A DNA stretch of 64,000 nt, from positions 119,858,270 to 119,922,269 of the forward strand of contig CM076995.1 in NCBI GenBank assembly GCA_039090855.1, written 5' to 3'. The position numbers were made by a program, and so were the translations under genes. The stretch comes from Macrothele yani. Taxonomy: Eukaryota > Arthropoda > Arachnida > Araneae > Macrothelidae. Below the pieces are notes generated by a model, which saw only the letters and a list, made by a program, of their open reading frames with translations, ran no database searches and was not told where the DNA came from. This document shows, in pieces, positions 12,378 through 23,769 of this stretch. Within the stretch, counting starts at the first letter, position 1, and every line of letters starts with the position of its first letter.

Positions 12378-15300
12378 CATCATCGTTGTCAACCATTATC
12401 AATCCACTGCTGGACGAAGGTCTCTCCAAGCCTCTTCCACAACGGTCTGTCTTGTACCAGTCTCCTCCATGTTACTCCTGCATACTTTCGAATTTCATCC
12501 ACCCATCTTCCATGTGGTCTTCTTCTGGGTCTTTTCCTGTCCCTTGGAATCCAATTTAAAATTTTGACTGTCCATCGATGGTCTGTCCTTCTGGCAGTAT
12601 GTCCAGCCCATTGCCATTTCAGAGATTTTACTCTGATCATGATGTCTTCCGCTCTTGTCATTTTTCTGATCCATGAGTTCCTCTTCTTATCTCTCCTGGT
12701 TACACCAAGCATGCACCTCTCCATGCTTTTTTGAGTTGTCTGCAGCCTTTGTATGTCTCTTTTAGTTAAGGTCCACGTCTCTGCACCATACTTAAGCACT
12801 GGAAGGATGCATTGATCAAACACTTTTCTTTTAAGACATAATGGCATATTGCTCTTGAAAATTATACTGTTTCTTCCAAAAGCTCTCCAGGCAAGTTTTA
12901 TATGCCAATTAATTTCTTCATCAATGTGACCCCTCACTTGATATCTGCTGTCCAAGATAAACGTACGCATCTGTTATCTCCAGCTTTTCTCCATCAATCG
13001 ATAAATCTTCATTTCTTGTAAAAGCATTGAACATCACTTTTGTCTTCTGAAAGTTCATTTTTAATCCCACTTCTTTACTCTTGTCAGCAAGTTCCTGGAT
13101 CATACTCTGCAGCTCTGATGGGGTAGTTGCAAAAATGACTACGTCATCAGCAAAACAAAGGTGGGTTAGATAATCTCCATTAATCTTTATCCCTTTGTTT
13201 TTCCAGTTCAGTGATTGAAAGACATTTTCCAATGTGGCATTAAAGAGCTTGGGAGATATGGTGTCACCTTGTCTCACTCCCTTTCCAATTTTTATGTGTG
13301 CTGTATTCTCAAGCAGCCGAATCTTTGCACTTGCATTTTCGTAGATGTTATTAATAATATTAATGTATGCATCTTTAACACCGCAGGATTTTAAAGCCAT
13401 TGTAACTGCTGATGGTTTCACCGAATCAAAGGCCTTTTCATAATCGATAAAAGCCATGCACAATGGAAGTTCATATTCCCTCGCTCTTTCAATTAGTTCT
13501 CTCAGTACGTGGATATGATCTATAGTGCTGTAGCCACTCCTGAATCCAGCTTGTTCTCTTGGTTGAACCATGTCCATTGTCACCTTCAAGCGGTATGAAA
13601 GAACTTTAGTGAATATTTTATAAACCACTGATAGGAGGCTGATAGGTTTGTAGTTCCTGAGATCCTCAATGTCACATTTTTATGTAGCACGATCATTGTA
13701 GTGTTGTTCCAATCATCAGGAATCTTCCCTTCATTAAGGCATCGAGTGAAAACTTGGGCAAGTACTGTTTCAATTTCTCCACTTGCTTCTTGTGTGATGT
13801 CTACAGTAATTCCATCTTCTTCCTCACTTCATGTTCTTGATTGCAGATGCAACTAACTTCTGCTTGAAGGACTGGAAGAACTCTGGTACTGGTAACTTTC
13901 ATGATGTCTGGAGTACATTTATCACCCCTTTCATATAATTTGGAGTAGAAATCTTTCACGCTTCTCCAAATTCCGCCTCTATTCCTTATTACAGAAACAT
14001 CTTCTTTTCTCAGTGCCATAATCTGTTTTCTTCCCTTACTGAGATGCCCCTTTGCTATCTTTAGGCTTTGGTTGTTTTCAGTTGCTTTCCTCACTAGTTC
14101 ACAGTTGAATTTCCTTATGTCTTCAGTGATACTTTTTCGTACTGTCTTGCATAGCTCTATATATTCCACTTTGGAAGTCACATCTTCTTTAGTTGTCCTC
14201 ATTTCTCTTCTTTTTTGCATTAACATTTTAGTTTTTCCTGATTATTTGTTCACATGCAACTTGTTCTTAGACCCAGCTAATCTTGTTGCTGTTTCCATAA
14301 GAGCATTGGTTACTTTTCTGTTAACTTCAGAAACGTCCACTTCTTCTGATCTTAGACCTTCTACAGCAGAGAATCTGTTCCTCAGTTCCAATTTGAAGGT
14401 ATTATGATGCTTTTTAAGGTTGGTCATGTCAATACGCTTTGTTTGTTTTATGAGCTTGCCACGCTTTAGTTTAGCATTGAGGTGCATCTTACATCTTATC
14501 ATTCTATGGTCACTGCCTTGTTGAACTTGTTCAGCACACTGCAGTCTTCCCTGACAAATTTCTTGTTACACATAATAAAATCAATTTCACTTGTTCATCC
14601 ATTGGGATGCCTCCATGTCCATTTCCTTTGCAGCTTTTTCTTGAAAAAGGAGTTCATGATGAAAAACCCTTCTGTCTCTGCAAACTCTACGATAGTATTT
14701 CCATGCTGGTTTCTATTGCCGTGACCGAATTTACCTACTGAAATTTCATTCTGTTGCTGTTGCCCTATTTTTGCATTGAAAACTCCCATAATTATCAAGT
14801 GCTGCTTGCCTTTATTATTTAGATCATGAATTTCCTCATAAAATTCTTCAATTTTCTCTTCGGGATGACTTGTGGTGGGTGCATAAGTTTGAATTATCTG
14901 AGCCTGGCATCTTCTCGAGAGTTGGATAATGAGTTGTGCAGCTCTGTTAGAGGAACTTTCAACTTTTACAACTTTATCCTCCAGTTTCTTGTTTATTATA
15001 AATCCAACACCACTAGTTCTGCCAGTATCTGTCCCACGATAGTAGAAGAGATGTCCACTTTTCAGTTCAATGAGATCTTCTCCTTTTCTCCTTACCACAC
15101 TTAGCCCGATGATGTCCCACTTAATCTTTTGTAGTTCCTCTTCCAATTCAAGAAGCCTTGAATCAGAAGATAGGGAGCGTCCATTGTAAGTAGCCAAGGT
15201 CAGCATCAAATGGCAACCTAGTCCGGTCCTTCGGTGATTCTTAGCACCCTCTGCCTTCATGTCGCACTGGCCGCTGCCTTGGCCAGGTACATTCCAGCTG

Positions 15301-15547
15301 CCGAAGACTGAGGGCCAAGATTTAAGTTGTGGAGTTATTTCGGAGGGGTTTGGCCATAACTCACCACGCTGGCCAAGCGGGTTGGTGAGTGTGGGATAGC
15401 ATTTCCTCTAATCCCGATGATATAGTTATACCGCTATTGGCGGTCATCAGAGCCCCTTTAGTGGAGGCTCTAACAAAATAATGAAAGCGGGGTTGACATT
15501 TGTCAAGGAGAGGCTGTGATGTTGCACATCACCTGACCTTACATCCC
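12378..15547 (-). mobile_element. RTE-type LINE, full length, with target-site duplication
   Basis: Identical flanks TCTAGCATAT at 12368-12377 and 15548-15557 form a 10-bp target-site duplication. The minus-strand element runs from a 5' region of about 290 bp (15547 to 15260), through endonuclease and reverse transcriptase, to a 3' end with a short GAT repeat at 12378. It is about 3.17 kb. Two further copies lie at 43646-46577 and 61552-64000. The termini, the ATG-type simple-repeat tail and the protein motifs fit the RTE clade. Confidence 0.88.
12389..15260 (-). pseudogene. RTE endonuclease-reverse transcriptase, multiply frameshifted
   Basis: Reading minus, an APE endonuclease N-terminus (LATYNGRSLSSDSRLLELE, then IIQTYAPTTSHPEE) occupies 14595-15260. 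Linker and RT-proximal pieces lie at 14242-14502 and 13801-14226. The RT palm is at 12921-13628 (EQAGFRSGYSTIDH, MAFIDYEKAFDSV, VRQGDTISPKLFN, FADDVVIFATT). The C-terminal domain is at 12389-12970 (GAETWTLTKRD, RRRPHGRWVDEIRK). The usual GDFNAKIG motif is altered to GVFNAKIG, which removes a catalytic Asp. At least four frame breaks make the copy inactive. Database entries for this family are often mislabelled craniofacial development protein 2-like. Confidence 0.9.
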
Positions 15548-16504
15548 TCTAGCATATACACACACATTACATGTAGCACTAAAAGGGCTTAAACCTTGAT
15601 GTTTCAGAAGCCAGTTCATCGAAAAAACATCAACGTTTCATTACCGATGTTTGAAACGAAAAGAATATTTTCTGCGTAAAGTAAACAAATTTCTTTTTGT
15701 TGCATTCTTGTAAAGAGGAAGGGAATATTATATTTTTATGTTGTGAATTGGCTGTTTTGGTCGATGTTTCATCGACAAAATCGAATTCTTTTCCTCGATG
15801 CTACAGGAACCGATACATAAAAAAAAAAAAAAACATCGAGGTTTCCACCGATACAGCGAGTGTTTTAACAACAGATATTATTGGTTACTTGATTTGAATT
15901 GGTGAGTAATCACCATTATATTGAGCAGTGATTTTACCCACTGATGTGCCATTTACTGCTGCTGATTGAAAATTACAAATTCATCGGCTTATTAGCAAAA
16001 ACATAGAAACATCGAGGTTTTCACTGATACATGGTAGATTTCCACCGATACTATCGATGCTTTGGGAATGAGTAAATCCAGGGGGGAAAAAGATTTACAA
16101 AATGGTTTTTGTTTTGTGCAGTGAGTGTCTTCTTTTATATTCAGGTAAAGCCATCCATGTAAATAATAGCAGTTACATTAAAGTTCTTATACAATTAATC
16201 CCCCTCCCGTTTCTTTTATGCTGGAGACTTCTTTTTGGCTACTAAGATATGTTAACTTACCAGCCAGTTGCCAGTTTTTTTTTTTTTTTTATTGGCCACT
16301 AACTTTTTTGTACTAACCGGCCAGTGGCCACTTAGCTAAAATTCCAGTTTGCACATATAAAGCAAAGAATGGTTTTCTCAGTGAATGTAGTGAGACAACT
16401 GAGAGTGGAAATTGAAGGGCCATTCATTTGAGTAATCATTCGTGAACGACTTTTGTGTGAATGATGAATGATCTTCCAAGAAGGAATTACTTATGCCATC
16501 ACTA

Positions 16505-17528
16505 GTATCAATCATTAAAGATCATGTTACATTTTTAATAAAAATTTGTAAATACTGATGTTCATTGCTTTCACATGCAGTAAAAAACCTATGGATAATT
16601 CTTATGGAAGCATTAGTTGTGATAGACTTGCATTGCCTGCATTAAGTATTCACCAGATTACAAAATATGATTTAAACAAAACATTGGTGAACTAGAAACA
16701 AAATTGGCTAAATTTATGGAAAATCACTTTTATCTTTATGCTGTCAGAGATATATGATGGAAGAGGAAGAAATGGCAATTTAGTTTTTAAAGTCCTGTGA
16801 AGTTGTGTTTCTTAAACAACTCGAGTCTCTAATGACTTGGGCCTTATGGATCATTGAGTGTGGAAGCCATATGACTGGGGAAATGCTGCTGCTGGCTGAA
16901 TGACTGTTCATCTTCTAAAGAAGAATTCAGAGTGTTCCTCTCCCACAAAACTGGCTGGTGCCTTTAAATGGTTAAACGACTGCTCTCTTTTCACTTCCTG
17001 CCTTCCACTTTGTCAAATACTTTCACTCTGTCTCTCTGCACATGGTGACACAATGACAATGGACATGTCAATTTTCATTGGCTAATGTGCTTGTTGTTTT
17101 ATGATAAACAGATAATTTTTTATCAGTTTCTTCTGGAGGAAGAAAAGAAATGGACATGTGAATGATAAGTTTACCTCCTAACACAGTCAAAATTTCCCTG
17201 AAATTTAAGGAATGAAATGAAATTGATCAGTAAATTCATTATGATATCATAACCGTGTTTAGTAAAATAATTGTCGAGTGACTGATTAAAAATCTTGCCA
17301 ACAATTTTTTAAGAGCACCAGAAAAATCAACGAGTTAGCTACATTCTTGGCTAACTTACTGGTTTTCTTAGGTCGGGCCATCCTGCACTTGGATGCTATT
17401 ATCAGAGTCCATGTAACATTGAACCATGTAAGGGTAGGATAATTAATTTACTTGGGTTTACACACACACACTGTATGTGAGTGTGCATTTGTGTGTTGTA
17501 GCTTTTCTTCATGCTCTTGAATAACCTA
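16505..17528. other. Non-coding AT-rich spacer
   Basis: No exon, transposase or array is visible. A 61-codon frame at 16900-17085 has no recognisable features. Confidence 0.5.
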
Positions 17529-18274
17529 CAGTAAAACCTCTCATTTTGGGTCATTCTTGGGGTTTATTTTTATCCATAAAAGAGGTGTCCGTAAAAAAGA
17601 GCTTTGTATTAATTCCAGGTTGCAGCTCATAGAAGTAATGCAAAACTGTTGTTTATATTTCTTGTGGGTTAAGACCTTACATGTACTGGCTATGGGCAAA
17701 AATCACATACACAGTTTCTGACTTAAAAAATCAAGCAGAAAAGAAATGTCAGCACAGAAGAAAAACGGTTGACACTGGCAGATGCTCTGGTGGCTGAGTG
17801 GTCAGAGGCACTGGTTTCTGGCTGCCCTTTCTAGTCCTGGATAAGATATGGGTTGTCTGCTTATCTCATGGTACTGCCCTGGAACCAGTGACCCTAAATC
17901 TGAGTCAGACAACTACCTATAATTCTCATAGTTGATCATGGTGTTTATTAAGTCCCCCCCCCCCCAAAAAAAAGCACAGACACAGATCCAAGAATTGTTT
18001 CTCAGTTGGGCAAGGAAGCAGCTGCTGTCAGTTTTGACACTTACAAAATCCTGCTGACTCATCAGGTGAGGCCACACTTGAAACCATTACCTGGTTGTAA
18101 GTAAGAGGTTCTACATATGCATTGAGTATGTTTTGGTTAATGTCTGTGTCTGCAAAAGAGAGGGTTCAGAATGCCAGTTATTTATAACACATGCTGATCC
18201 TCAGGGGCCATAGACATTGACCATATTTGGAAGAAGTAATATTTGAGGGGTGTCCATTAAGGGAAGTTTTACTG
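17529..18274. mobile_element. Tigger/pogo-type MITE with TA target duplication
   Basis: It begins CAGTAAAACCTCTCATTTTG and ends GGGAAGTTTTACTG in inverted orientation. TA lies on both sides (17527-17528 and 18275-18276). There is no transposase in 746 bp, so the element is non-autonomous. The CAGTAAAACCTC terminus is typical of pogo/Tigger-like elements. A tRNA-derived SINE is embedded at 17781-17960. Confidence 0.75.
17781..17965 (+). repeat. tRNA-derived SINE, degenerate copy
   Basis: The head resembles a tRNA A box region (GGTGGCTGAGTGGTCAGAGG). The body contains CCCTGGAACCAGTGACCC and a tail ATCATGGTGTTTATTAAG. The same body and tail occur in the better-preserved SINE at 50643-50871 (CCCTGGAACCTGTGACCC, CACGATGGTCGTTAAACC), so both belong to one family. 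The B box is no longer clear in this copy. Confidence 0.65.
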
Positions 18275-18529
18275 TAATTAATTTGCTGCAATCATTCCTT
18301 ACTACCATTATTTTTTGCATGATTTATTAAGAAACTGAACATTGCAGACAAATCATGTGTGAAACAGAATCATTTTCCAAGTCAAGGATGATGAAAAGTA
18401 GATAGATGGCAAATAAAGATCTTGGATGCAAAAATCAGACAAGAAATACCTGTGTGGCATATTTTTCATGTAGTTATAAGTTTGTATATCCAGATTGTGT
18501 AACATATTTTAAAATCATTTCTTTTTCAG

Positions 18530-18659
18530 GTTTGGTGAAGTTGCCAATATTCATTTAGTCAGGGACAAGGCTACTGGTAAAACTAAAGGATTCTGTTTCT
18601 TGTGTTATGCCAATCAGAAAAGTACCATATTAGCTGTTGACAACTTAAATGGGCTAAAG
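18530..18659 (+). CDS. RBMX2: RBMX2 internal exon (RRM with RNP1)
   Basis: This 130-bp exon is bounded by TTTCTTTTTCAG before and GTAAGC after. The first base completes a split codon, then it reads FGEVANIHLVRDKATG, KTKGFCFLCYANQKST and ILAVDNLNGLK. This is the middle of an RRM: beta2, then RNP1 with the consensus KGFCFLCY, then helix 2. The KGFCFLCY core and LAVDN.NG match RBMX2, the animal orthologue of yeast Ist3/Snu17. That protein is a subunit of the RES complex, which binds the activated spliceosome with the U2 snRNP. The exon continues in phase into 35127-35298. The N-terminal exon or exons (including RNP2) are not found upstream. Confidence 0.85.
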
Positions 18660-18748
18660 GTAAGCTGCATTGGATAATACATTCTTCTCTCTTTACTGTG
18701 CTGTTATTCTTCTACAATACAAGAAAGGTTTACATTCTTATTTAATCA

Positions 18749-19062
18749 CAGTGAGAATAATTGGCAGTGAGACACATAACACACAAAACATTAGAATAAT
18801 TTTTGATGACGGCATATCAGGCTTCAGTTACGTAAAAATTACAAGTGTTGGGACGGCGTTTCGGTAGCGACTTCTACAGACGCACCTTTTAATATACCTA
18901 TCATTTGGAAAGCTATTTTGAAATCTGGCAACAACCGATGCTAATAACATGTGTTTCATTCCATAGCTGAGGAAGGTAAAAGTTGCTACCGAAACATCGT
19001 CCCAACACTTGTAATTTTTACCTAACTGAAGTGTGATATGTCGTCATCAAGAATTATTCTGA
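18749..19062. mobile_element. Short palindromic Penelope-like 3' remnant
   Basis: The left part (18801-18870) is the inverted complement of the right part (18960-19062). Both carry the PLE 3' sequence with TTACAAGTGTTGGGACG and its complement. The unique centre is a terminal coding scrap (ACCTTTTAATATACCTATC, then TTTGGAAAGC), which also occurs at the end of the GIY-YIG ORF at 22417-22983. No functional ORF remains. The left flank AGAATAATTGGCAGTGAGAC is shared with the larger locus at 21744, so both derive from one repeat family. Confidence 0.75.
18948..19011 (+). ncRNA. Hammerhead-ribozyme-like core in PLE 3' region
   Basis: CTGAGGA (18967-18973) fits the hammerhead CUGANGA box. A stem II GGTA/TACC with loop AAAGTTGC follows, then GAAAC (18991-18995), a 3-nt loop ATC and the cleavage triplet GTC (18999-19001). 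Stem III is thus a minimal two pairs (AC/GU). CATGTGTT (18948-18955) can pair with AACACTTG (19004-19011) as part of stem I. Penelope-like elements are known to carry minimal hammerheads of this kind. Activity is not shown by sequence, and stem I next to the core looks weak. Confidence 0.55.
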
Positions 19063-20571
19063 TATTCTTATTTAATTCAGAGCTTAATGCGTAATTTTAG
19101 CGTTCTGTAACTGGCAGTTAATTTTTTAAGATAATTTATAAGCTTCCATGAGATGGCTAAAAAATTTCCAATAACAAAATGTCCTCTGCAGATGTGATAA
19201 TTGGCTCAAGCAGCAAAAGTAGCTCGTATTGTTTTTGTAACGCTCTTGAGTGTAAAAATCAGTTTTTCAAAAAATTCATTTGTGTGTGTGTGTACGTATG
19301 TTGTTGACAGTTGTGTGCTGTCAGTTCACAACTGTTCTTCCTCTGTGGTGTGAGTTATGTACGACTGCAACCTCTGAAAAGCAAGGCTACCTTCACTATA
19401 ACCCAAGTCAACCTAAGACCTTACTACTGCTGTGGAAAGTATGGAACAGCTACCTCCACTACGAAAAGTAGTCCCTAGAATTTAGAGCGAAAAGCAACAG
19501 AATATTTACTGTGAATCCATTTTTGTTTGTTCTGCAATTCATCGGGCAAATCTGCTATTCAAGACAATTTTTTTAAATGGCAGAGAGCGTTTTAGAAATA
19601 GATTTGATATGAGAAGTTAATCAAGAGTGCTTCACATTTTCTGGGTGCACACACACATATCTGTCAATTTTGAGAGTTGCTTAATGTATGCAACACCCAA
19701 GATCAAATACTGGCATGAGTTGTTTTGGACTTGTGATTATTGTGTTGTTAGGGTTTGCATAAAATTATACCACATCAGCATATGTTATTATGTCTATAAT
19801 CTGTGACATTGGGCTATGTTACTACTTTCAATATTCATATAAGTCATCCTTTCAATACTTTCTGTTTTCAAACTGTGAACAGCACATGACGCACATTCAC
19901 ACAATTTTTATTCAGTCAACATGGATAATGTGAACAGAATACATTTTGCCACTTTATCAATAAGTGATCAGTTCTCACTGCACGAAGGCTTGCACTCATG
20001 CAGAAGTGAAAAATAAGTGCATGCTTTCTGAAGTTCTTCCACTTTATAAAAAGTTTCAGCATTTAGTTGTTGCTGCAAAACTAAAAACAAGTAAATGTCT
20101 GAAGGGATGAGGCTTTAATTTTTATCCAATTTAGCGAAAGTCTTTGATTGTTTGAATGGTACTTCTTGTCATGTTGAAGTGAGCTTTATCCTTATGAAAG
20201 GGGTTGAAGATAAATAGAATCAAAATCAGTACATGTGCTGCAATAAAGGAGGAGGAAATGAATTTTAGGGAGTTAATGTCCAAGAAGGAGTGATCAAAAG
20301 AGTGAGATGATTCAAGTACCTGGAATTTATGTTGGATGTCAGTGGAGATGCAAAGGGAGAAGTGAATAGCACAGCTCAAACAGGATAGGATAACTGAAAA
20401 AAAAAAAAAAAAACACCAGCCATATTGTGTAATAGAAGAGTGCCAGTGCTGCTGAAAAGTTTTTTTCAAGACCAACGATGTAATACAGTACTGACACTTT
20501 GCCAGTGGCAAAATGTTTTGAAAAGAGAAAGCCAAATGTTCAAATGAAGATGCCGAGGTAGATGTGTGGTA
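19063..20571. other. Intronic sequence without recognised features
   Basis: Only a short GT-rich tract near 19280 and an A tract near 20400 stand out. No exon or transposon domain is seen. The minus-strand frame at 20131-20535 crosses the A tract and looks like chance. Confidence 0.5.
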
Positions 20572-21251
20572 TAATGATGATATAAATCATTTCTTCTGGA
20601 GAGTTCATTCATCATTCATGCAAAAGTCATTCACAAATAATCAAATTTCCAGGTTAAGTTGACAGTATGCTTACTGAGTAAATCAGTGAGATGTGATTTT
20701 AAGAACACAGCTTTTTTTTTTTTTTTTTTTTTTTTGGAAAACTGCCCAAAAGAGCACAAGCTCTTTAACCATTCATGATGAATAATTTGCCAGAAGCTGG
20801 CTTATGGCGAACAATTCGAGTACACCATTCAAATGAAAAGTATTCCCATATCATTCCCATTCTTAAGCTTCACCATAATTTGCTAGCTGGCTGCTGATTG
20901 CTCACTCACATAATGGTTGACACTTTAATTATCAACATTACTTTTCTTATTGGGAATTCGTTTCTGAACTCATGCGAGTGGAAAAAAGTTAAACGTGCTA
21001 CAACTTCAGTGTATGTCATATATTTCTTCTGTTGAATGGATTGGGAAACGAATTTCCCTGAAGATATATTTTAAATAACATGGTTGAGATATAAATCCTT
21101 TAATATTTTTCACTGTACACCATGTTCCCTTCATTCAGAAAACTTAAATTTTCCTTCAGTGCATTTCCAGTAATAGCAGATTGAGTAATCATTCACAGTG
21201 GTAAGATTCACCATTCACGTTGAAGAGTCGTTTATGAATGGACCATCACCA
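20572..21251. mobile_element. Small hAT-like MITE related to the element at 10656
   Basis: Flanking 8-mers GTGTGGTA (20564-20571) and GTATGGTA (21252-21259) match at 7 of 8 positions. The right end GACCATCACCA corresponds to the inverted TAGTGATGGGCC terminus at 10656. The internal sequence, inverted, matches 10657-11000: CTACAACTTCAGTGTATGTC pairs with the complement of 10745-10765, and TCCCATTCTTAAGCTTCACC matches as well. At 680 bp with no ORF it is non-autonomous. Confidence 0.7.
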
Positions 21252-22416
21252 GTATGGTATAACCCATTAGTAGTTCCTTTTCAAGTTAAGTCAGGATTTT
21301 AAAAATAAGAGAAGGCAGTAGATAAAGTGAAAGAGGGTTTACAAAAAAAAAAAAAAAAAAGAAATATTGTACTAGTATGGTCATACTTTGAGAAGGGACA
21401 AGAAATTCATAGGTTGCAAGTTATGAGTAAAGTAGAGGAACACCTAAAGTGTGATGGAAGGACTGTGTCAACAGCAGAGTAGCAGAATGTAGACGCACGT
21501 TGCACGCAGATAGTTTCCAAATTATCAGCAGATTTTGCAGATAGTTTTGCTTGTAGATTTAAAAATGTTATTTACAGCAATTAAAGCACTTACTCAAGGC
21601 TTTACTCAGATTAATATACCTAATTCTATTTTAACTCAAAGAACGCTGAATTATTCTTCACATCTTCTGAGTTGTTTTGTTTTTACAGACATTTCTGGCC
21701 TCTAGATATTAGCAAGGCCTGTTCTCATTGTATAGGAACTGTAGTGAGAATAATTGGCAGTGAGACACATAACACACAAAACATTATAATAATTCTTGAT
21801 GATGACATATCATGCTTCAGTTACGTAAAAATTACAAGTGTTGTGACAGCGTTTCAGTAGCAACTTCTAACTTCAGCCATGGAATGAAACACGTGGTATT
21901 AGCATCAGTTGTTGCCAGATTTCAAAATAGCGTTCCAAATGATAGGTATATTAAAAGGTGCATCTGTATTACAAGTGTTAGGAGTAAGGAAGATTTCAAT
22001 GTTTTCGCAGTACCTGAGGCTTTCTGATTGCTGAACGGAGCGATGTGTTTAACATTTTGCTAATCGGGAATCGCGGGCACATCGCTGATGGTTAAAATTG
22101 AAAGCGAGGTGGAAGGGTTTCCTTTCCTAACATCAGAGATATGTTTCACCAATCGCCGGTTGATGCTTCGGTAAGTACTACCAATATAGTGGTTAATGCC
22201 TGGGAAAGTGGTGACAAAGATAGAGTAGACCCCTTGTAACTCTAGGGGTTTATTGGGATCTCTGTCTTTAAGGTTAAGGTTAAAAAGATGTGGTGGTGGT
22301 TTAACAGCAATCCTGTAGCCAAAAGACTTGAAAATGGAGCAAACTTTGTGAGTGAAGGCCAGACTGAAAAGTTGACATTGGCATCAACATAATTTGCCAA
22401 TGTCAACATTGGCAAA

Positions 22417-22983
22417 TTGCATGGCTTTCCACCCCTCTTAGTACATAGGCTAATTAAGAAATTTGAATCACAGAATAGATCTACTAGTCTATCGTCTGTA
22501 TTTTCCACCACTCATCAGTTTGTGGGCACTTTACCCTTCAGCCTGGCCTTCACTCACAAAGTTTGCTCCATTTTCAAGTCTTTTGGCTACAGGATTGCTG
22601 TTAAACCACCTCCACATCTTCTTAACCTTATCCTTAAAGACAGAGATCCCAATAAACCCCTAGAGTTACAAGGGGTCTACTCTATCCCTGTCACCATTTC
22701 CACAGGCATTACCCACTATATTGGTAGTACTTACCAAAGCATCAACTGGCGATTGGTGAAACATATCACTGATGTTAGGAAAGGAAACCCTTCCACCTCG
22801 CTTTCAATTTTAACCATCAGCGATATGTCCGCGATTCCCGATTGGCAAAATGTTAAACACATCGCTCCGTTCAGCAATCGAAAAGCCTCAGGTACTGCAA
22901 AAGCATTGAAATCTTCCTTACTCCTAACACCTGTAATACAGACGCACCTTTTAATATACCTATCATTTGGAAAGCTATTTTGA
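22417..22983 (+). pseudogene. PLE GIY-YIG endonuclease fragment
   Basis: An uninterrupted frame of up to 188 residues covers the PLE connector and the GIY-YIG domain: GVYSIPVTIST, then HYIGSTYQSINWRLVKH. The upstream linker FKSFGYRIAVKPP precedes it. The reverse transcriptase is absent. The minus-strand arm at 21900-22372 encodes the same region with disruptions (ITHYIGS has become INHYIGS, with stops). This is a 5'-truncated PLE copy and not an independent gene. Confidence 0.8.
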
Positions 22984-23028
22984 AATCTGGCAACGACTGA
23001 TGCTAATACCACGTGTTTCATTCCGTGC

Positions 23029-23063
23029 CTGATGAAGTTAGAAGTTGCTACCGAAACATCGAC
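23029..23063 (+). ncRNA. Degenerate hammerhead-like core in PLE
   Basis: A canonical CTGATGA (23029-23035) is followed 17 nt later by GAAAC (23053-23057) and a loop ATC. Compared with the copy at 18967, about 5 nt (the TCCCA after ATCG) are missing, so the GTC cleavage triplet is lost. Stem II is also weakened (AGTTAG against CTACC). It is probably inactive but confirms the motif as an ancestral part of this PLE. Confidence 0.45.
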
Positions 23064-23769
23064 ACTTGTAATTTTTAGTAACTGAAGTGTGATATGTCAT
23101 CATCTAGAATTATTCAAATGTATAGGAATTGTATCAAAAGTTTTGTGTACACAGAAATAATTTAAATTGTATTGCCAGGTTCATCTCACAGTTGCCAGTT
23201 ATTAAATTAAAATCTTTTTCTTGTGTATTTTGTAAGTCTATTATTTTTGAAATAAGTTGTTTAAAATGTTATTTATAATTTTTGAAGGTTCATTAATGGA
23301 ACTGTTTTTCTGGATATAAAATTTTTCTTTAATTAGTCTCTTGTTTGTATGAAGTTCTTAGTCCAGTATTTCAATATTTTACTATAAAAGATCAGGGCTC
23401 GACAAATATGTTCTAGATCTAGGAGTCAGCTCCAAAATTTAAGCGCCAGGTGAAACAAAGTCAATAATGCATGAACGAAAACATGTTTGGTTATGACGCA
23501 GGAACGAAAAGTGGTAAACCATATTTATTGTCAATTTCTTTTTTCTTTTTGCTCAAATCACTTATTGCAAAATAAAGTTCCAGTTTGCTTCATAATTTTT
23601 TTTCTCCATTCTTTCAGTAGATGATCTCAAAAAAATTAAAATTTCAGATTTCAATTTTATTAAAATACTATTTGCAGATTTCATATTTTGTACATATTAA
23701 TTCAAGTACCATATCTTTTTTTCTTCATATAATCCGTAGACCATAAAATTCAAAAACAAATTTCCTTCA

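Larger units (their letters stand above)
10656..16504. mobile_element. hAT-like element with 8-bp target duplication, interrupted by an RTE LINE
   Basis: The left terminus TAGTGATGGGCC (10656) pairs with the right terminus GCCATCACTA (ending 16504). The flanks are GCATCAAT (10648-10655) and GTATCAAT (16505-16512), matching at 7 of 8 positions, as expected for a hAT insertion. A shorter relative with the same termini lies at 20572-21251. No transposase is recognisable, so the element is probably non-autonomous. It contains the full-length RTE LINE at 12378-15547 and several ATCGATG-type motifs near 11210-11260 and 15600-16070. Confidence 0.65.
21744..23121. mobile_element. Palindromic Penelope-like element remnant
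   Basis: The minus-strand left arm (about 21744-22372) and plus-strand right arm (about 22417-23121) are inverted copies that meet head to head. A short spacer between them contains TTGCCAATGTCAACATTGGC. Each arm contains the GIY-YIG end and the 3' UTR with the hammerhead region. The outer end CATATCATGCTTCAGTTACG pairs with the complement of AACTGAAGTGTGATATG. This is the same layout as the 1.2-4.9 kb locus but a different PLE family. Confidence 0.8.
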
